Of a stretch of 64,000 bases of DNA, positions 61,588-64,000 are shown in pieces (position 1 is the stretch's first letter; the number at the start of each line of letters is the position of its first letter). Both the position numbers and the translations under genes were made by a program. The stretch lies in assembly GCA_024998625.1 (NCBI GenBank), contig JACOEL010000011.1, positions 79,168 through 143,167 on the forward strand, read 5' to 3'. The notes under the pieces were generated by a model that saw only the letters and a list, made by a program, of their open reading frames with translations, was not told the DNA's origin and made no database searches. This DNA comes from Nitrospira sp. (GTDB lineage: Bacteria > Nitrospirota > Nitrospiria > Nitrospirales > Nitrospiraceae).

Positions 61588-62052
61588 GTGAAATGTCCTT
61601 TCTGCGACGATGTCGAGGACAAAGTCGTCGATTCGCGGATGGCCAAAGAAGGCGAGGTCATCCGGCGGCGGCGCGAATGCCTGTCGTGTAAACGCCGGTA
61701 CACCACCTACGAACGGGTCGAAGAAACCATGCCCGCCGTCGTCAAAAAGGACGGACGACGGGAGCCGTTTGACCGGAGCAAGATCGTGTCCGGGCTCAAG
61801 AAAGCCTGCGAAAAACGCCCGATCAGCACCGCGACCATCGAAACCGTCACCGACCGCATCGAAAAGCGCATCCAGGATTTAGGTGAAACCGAGATCGTGA
61901 GCACCGCCGTCGGCGAGGAAGTCATGCGAGAACTGTCTCAACTCGATCAGGTCGCCTATGTTCGATTCGCCTCCGTGTATCGGGAATTTAAAGACATCGA
62001 CCAGTTCATGGACGAGATCAAAGCCCTGGCCCAGCAGCGCCGGGAGCGTTAA
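61588..62052 (+). CDS. nrdR: Transcriptional repressor NrdR
   Basis: 154 residues with a GTG start. The N-terminal zinc ribbon has CPFCDD and [15 protein letters not shown], and the ATP-cone follows ([20 protein letters not shown]). It represses ribonucleotide reductase genes when bound to dATP. The order glyA then nrdR is common in bacteria. No NrdR boxes were looked for beyond the window. Confidence 0.95.
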   Translation: MKCPFCDDVEDKVVDSRMAKEGEVIRRRRECLSCKRRYTTYERVEETMPAVVKKDGRREPFDRSKIVSGLKKACEKRPISTATIETVTDRIEKRIQDLGETEIVSTAVGEEVMRELSQLDQVAYVRFASVYREFKDIDQFMDEIKALAQQRRER

Positions 62053-62160
62053 GCCCTCCCCTTCTCTTCGCTGTTTCGGATCGGTCCGCTTGATGTATGT
62101 CTCGGCAGGATGGGCACCAACAGAGGAGAGGTCTGCGCCCTCCCAATAGGTTCTGAACCC

Positions 62161-63282
62161 ATGGCAACGACCAAAGTCACCCGCAACCGACGAACTGCCA
62201 AACGGCCAAGCAGGCGCCGATCGCCCGGGGCCACACACGTGGTCATCATCGGCGCGGGGCGCGGCGGCACCGCCTTGATGGAAATTTTTGCCAACGATCC
62301 CTTGGTCCGCATCGTGGGCGTAGCCGACATCAGCGATCAGGCACCCGGCCTCGGCCTCGCCAAACGGTTGCACATCCGCGTGACGCGCAACTATCGCCAA
62401 CTGCTGAAAATGGGGCCGGTCGATCTGGTCATCGATGTGTCTGGCAACCCGGAAGTGGGCGAATACCTGCAGGACATTCGCCGCATGGGCGTCTCGGTCA
62501 TCGGGGGGGCCAGCGCCAAATTCATGTGGCAGTTGATCGAGGCCCGCATTCGCGCCACGGCCGACATCGAAAAAGCCTTGAATAAGTACCAGTCGCTCTA
62601 CCGCTTGTACGTCAAAGAAACCGGCGCAGCGGTGACGGAGGAACGGACGCGTATTGCCTGCGAAATTCACGACGGGTTGGTGCAGAGCCTCGCGGGCGTG
62701 AACTTCAAGCTGGAACTCTCTCAAGAGCTGCTTCGGAAAAATCCCAAAGCCAGTCTCGCCACGATCCGTGAATCCAAAGCTCAGTTGAAACTGGCCATCC
62801 AGGAGGCCAGGCAGGTCATCTTCAACCTGCGTCCGCTCCATTACGACAAAATGGAGCTCATCCCGGCACTGACGAACTATCTCAAGTCCTACGAAACCCA
62901 ATACCATATCAAGACGGCCTTTTCCGTGACCGGAGACGAAACGATCTTGTTCCCGCGCACCAAGATCTTCCTGTTCCGGATCGTGCAAGAAGCCCTGAGC
63001 AACGTGCAAAAGCACGCCAAGGCCGGCCGGGTGTCGGTGCAGCTCGATATTCGGTTTGATCTGTTGCAAGTGACCATTTCCGACAACGGGATCGGATTCG
63101 ACATGGATGCGGTCCTTCGAGATCCCGAAAAGTGGGATCACTTCGGCATTCGCGGCATCCTGGAGCGCGCACGACTGGTGGGCGGGGAAGCCACGATCGA
63201 CTCGAAGAAAGGGCGCGGCACGCGCATCGTGTTGCGAATCCCACTAGCCGACAAGGAGACGATTCGTCATGGAAAAAATTAA
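62161..63282 (+). CDS. Rossmann-domain sensor histidine kinase (NAD(P)-binding fused to HisKA_3)
   Basis: 373 residues from the ATG at 62161; an in-frame ATG at 62110 is the alternative and neither has a strong ribosome site. Residues 25-130 form a Rossmann unit like homoserine dehydrogenase or DapB: HVVIIGAGRGGTALMEIF is the glycine motif, IVGVADISDQAPGLGLAKRL the acidic turn after strand 2, and LVIDVSGNPEV a later strand. Then comes HisKA_3, with ERTRIACEIHDGLVQSL and phospho-His170, and a small HATPase (QEALSNVQKHAKAG, DNGIGFDMDAV). There is no membrane segment. It should sense a nucleotide such as NAD(H) or NADP(H) and signal to the regulator it overlaps by 14 bases. Confidence 0.82.
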   Translation: MATTKVTRNRRTAKRPSRRRSPGATHVVIIGAGRGGTALMEIFANDPLVRIVGVADISDQAPGLGLAKRLHIRVTRNYRQLLKMGPVDLVIDVSGNPEVGEYLQDIRRMGVSVIGGASAKFMWQLIEARIRATADIEKALNKYQSLYRLYVKETGAAVTEERTRIACEIHDGLVQSLAGVNFKLELSQELLRKNPKASLATIRESKAQLKLAIQEARQVIFNLRPLHYDKMELIPALTNYLKSYETQYHIKTAFSVTGDETILFPRTKIFLFRIVQEALSNVQKHAKAGRVSVQLDIRFDLLQVTISDNGIGFDMDAVLRDPEKWDHFGIRGILERARLVGGEATIDSKKGRGTRIVLRIPLADKETIRHGKN

Positions 63283-63940
63283 GGTACTGATCGCTGATGA
63301 TCACCGCGTGGTGCGCGAAGGCCTAGCGGCCATCCTCAAGACCAAAGACGACATCAACGTGGTGGGCGAAGCGCAAGACGGCGTGGAAGCCGTGGAGAAA
63401 ACCAAAACCCTCATGCCGGACGTCATTCTCATGGATGTCAGTATGCCCCGCATGGGCGGCATCGAAGCCACCCGGCAAATCAAGCGGGAATTCCCTCACA
63501 TGGGCATCGTGGCGTTGACGATGTACGAAGAGCAGCAATACATCTTCGATCTCGTGCGCGCTGGCGCCACCGGATATCTGTTGAAAGACTCTGAATCCTC
63601 ACAAATCGTGGCGGCCATCCGGGCGATCTACCGGGGCGAGTCGCTCATTCATCCTTCTGTCGCCAGCAAGATCCTGGCCGAGTTCTCCCTTATGTCACAG
63701 AAAAAGGGTAAGAAGCCGGCTTGGGTTGAACACGATTTGACCGAACGCGAAATCACGGTCCTGCGCCTCGTTGCAGACGGGAAGACCAACAAAGAAATCG
63801 CCAACAACTTGGACCTCAGCGAGAAGACGGTGAAAAACCACGTCCGCAATATCTTTCACAAACTGCAGGTGTATGACCGGACCCAGGCCGCGATTCTGGC
63901 CATCCGCAAAGGGCTGATCGAATTGGAACCGAGACCCTGA
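63269..63940 (+). CDS. NarL/FixJ-family response regulator
   Basis: 223 residues. The receiver has VLIADDHRVVREGLAAIL with the acidic pair, MPDVILMDVSMPRMGG with the phospho-Asp, and VALTMYEE, then LLKDSES. The C-terminal LuxR-type helix-turn-helix is DLTEREITVLRLVADGKTN (positions about 155-173) and SEKTVKNHVRNIFHKLQV. It overlaps the kinase gene by 14 bases, so the pair is translation-coupled. Being of the NarL/DosR class, it is a candidate binder of the palindrome upstream of nuoA. Confidence 0.93.
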   Translation: MEKIKVLIADDHRVVREGLAAILKTKDDINVVGEAQDGVEAVEKTKTLMPDVILMDVSMPRMGGIEATRQIKREFPHMGIVALTMYEEQQYIFDLVRAGATGYLLKDSESSQIVAAIRAIYRGESLIHPSVASKILAEFSLMSQKKGKKPAWVEHDLTEREITVLRLVADGKTNKEIANNLDLSEKTVKNHVRNIFHKLQVYDRTQAAILAIRKGLIELEPRP

Positions 63941-64000
63941 CGGTGGTGTTTTAAACAAACAATTAAGGGAACCAAGAATAATTATGGGAACTTAAAATAA
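63941..64000. other. AT-rich end of window
   Basis: Sixty bases of A/T-rich, non-coding sequence (with AATTAAGGGAACC and AATTATGGGAACTT repeating the GGGAAC core). It may be the start of the next promoter, but the window ends here. Confidence 0.3.

Noticed and set aside
1..64000. CRISPR array, insertion sequence, prophage or integrase
   Set aside because: I saw no regularly spaced repeats, transposase or integrase motifs, or phage structural genes anywhere in the window.

Overview
The window reads as chromosomal DNA of a Nitrospira-type bacterium (Nitrospirota). I infer this from the high GC content, a complex I operon with two NuoM genes in tandem, a B12-type MerR regulator beside a photolyase/CFA gene island, several exported SUMF1-fold proteins and many two-component genes. 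No marker gene such as rRNA or nxr is present, so the genus is an inference. I see no insertion sequence, prophage, CRISPR array or origin. There are two tRNA-Leu genes, anticodons GAG and CAG.

Layout. 0-3.2 kb: minus-strand housekeeping genes (nagZ-like end, pepA, queE, a HAD phosphatase). 3.4-6.5 kb: tRNA-Leu(GAG), a PAS histidine kinase with an eroded ATPase domain, a receiver protein and a small membrane protein. 6.5-10.6 kb: a PriA that has lost its helicase motifs and an OmpA-type envelope protein. 11.1-24.8 kb: nuoABCDG-IJKLMMN, without nuoE, nuoF or nuoH. A DosR-like palindrome lies in the leader. 25-28.6 kb: a CHASE3 kinase, a receiver and a REC-HK-REC hybrid. 28.7-31.1 kb: a phosphodiester-glycosidase-like protein, a rhodanese, a lipoprotein and pyrE. 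31.2-32.5 kb: a decayed adhesin.

32.5-50.5 kb is the most coherent accessory block. About 20 genes run on the minus strand from a zinc-ribbon gene at 49.0 kb to a DUF2878 gene at 32.5 kb. They include three SUMF1-fold proteins, photolyase, a DUF523/DUF1722 protein, a CbiX-like chelatase, chalcone-isomerase-like and NTF2-like proteins, an SDR, an FAD amine oxidase, DUF1365 and a CFA synthase. Divergent from them is a CarH/LitR-type regulator with the residues expected for adenosylcobalamin light sensing. The shared intergenic region carries four copies of a 9-bp box, two of them inside divergent sigma70-like promoters. I read this as a light or photo-oxidative stress regulon that remodels membrane lipids, repairs DNA and may feed cobalamin synthesis.

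50.6-57.4 kb: an M6-like metalloprotease, an SGNH protein, a family 2 glycosyltransferase, a methyltransferase, a FliL-like protein and a cytochrome P450. 57.8-64 kb: tRNA-Leu(CAG), an SF1-like protein without Walker A, rplI, glyA, nrdR, and a two-component pair whose kinase carries an N-terminal Rossmann (NAD(P)-binding) domain. That kinase looks like a soluble redox or nucleotide sensor and is the most novel single protein in the window. Three loci (adhesin, a small gene at 39 kb, a DCC protein at 50 kb) are broken by frameshifts, from either gene decay or sequencing error.
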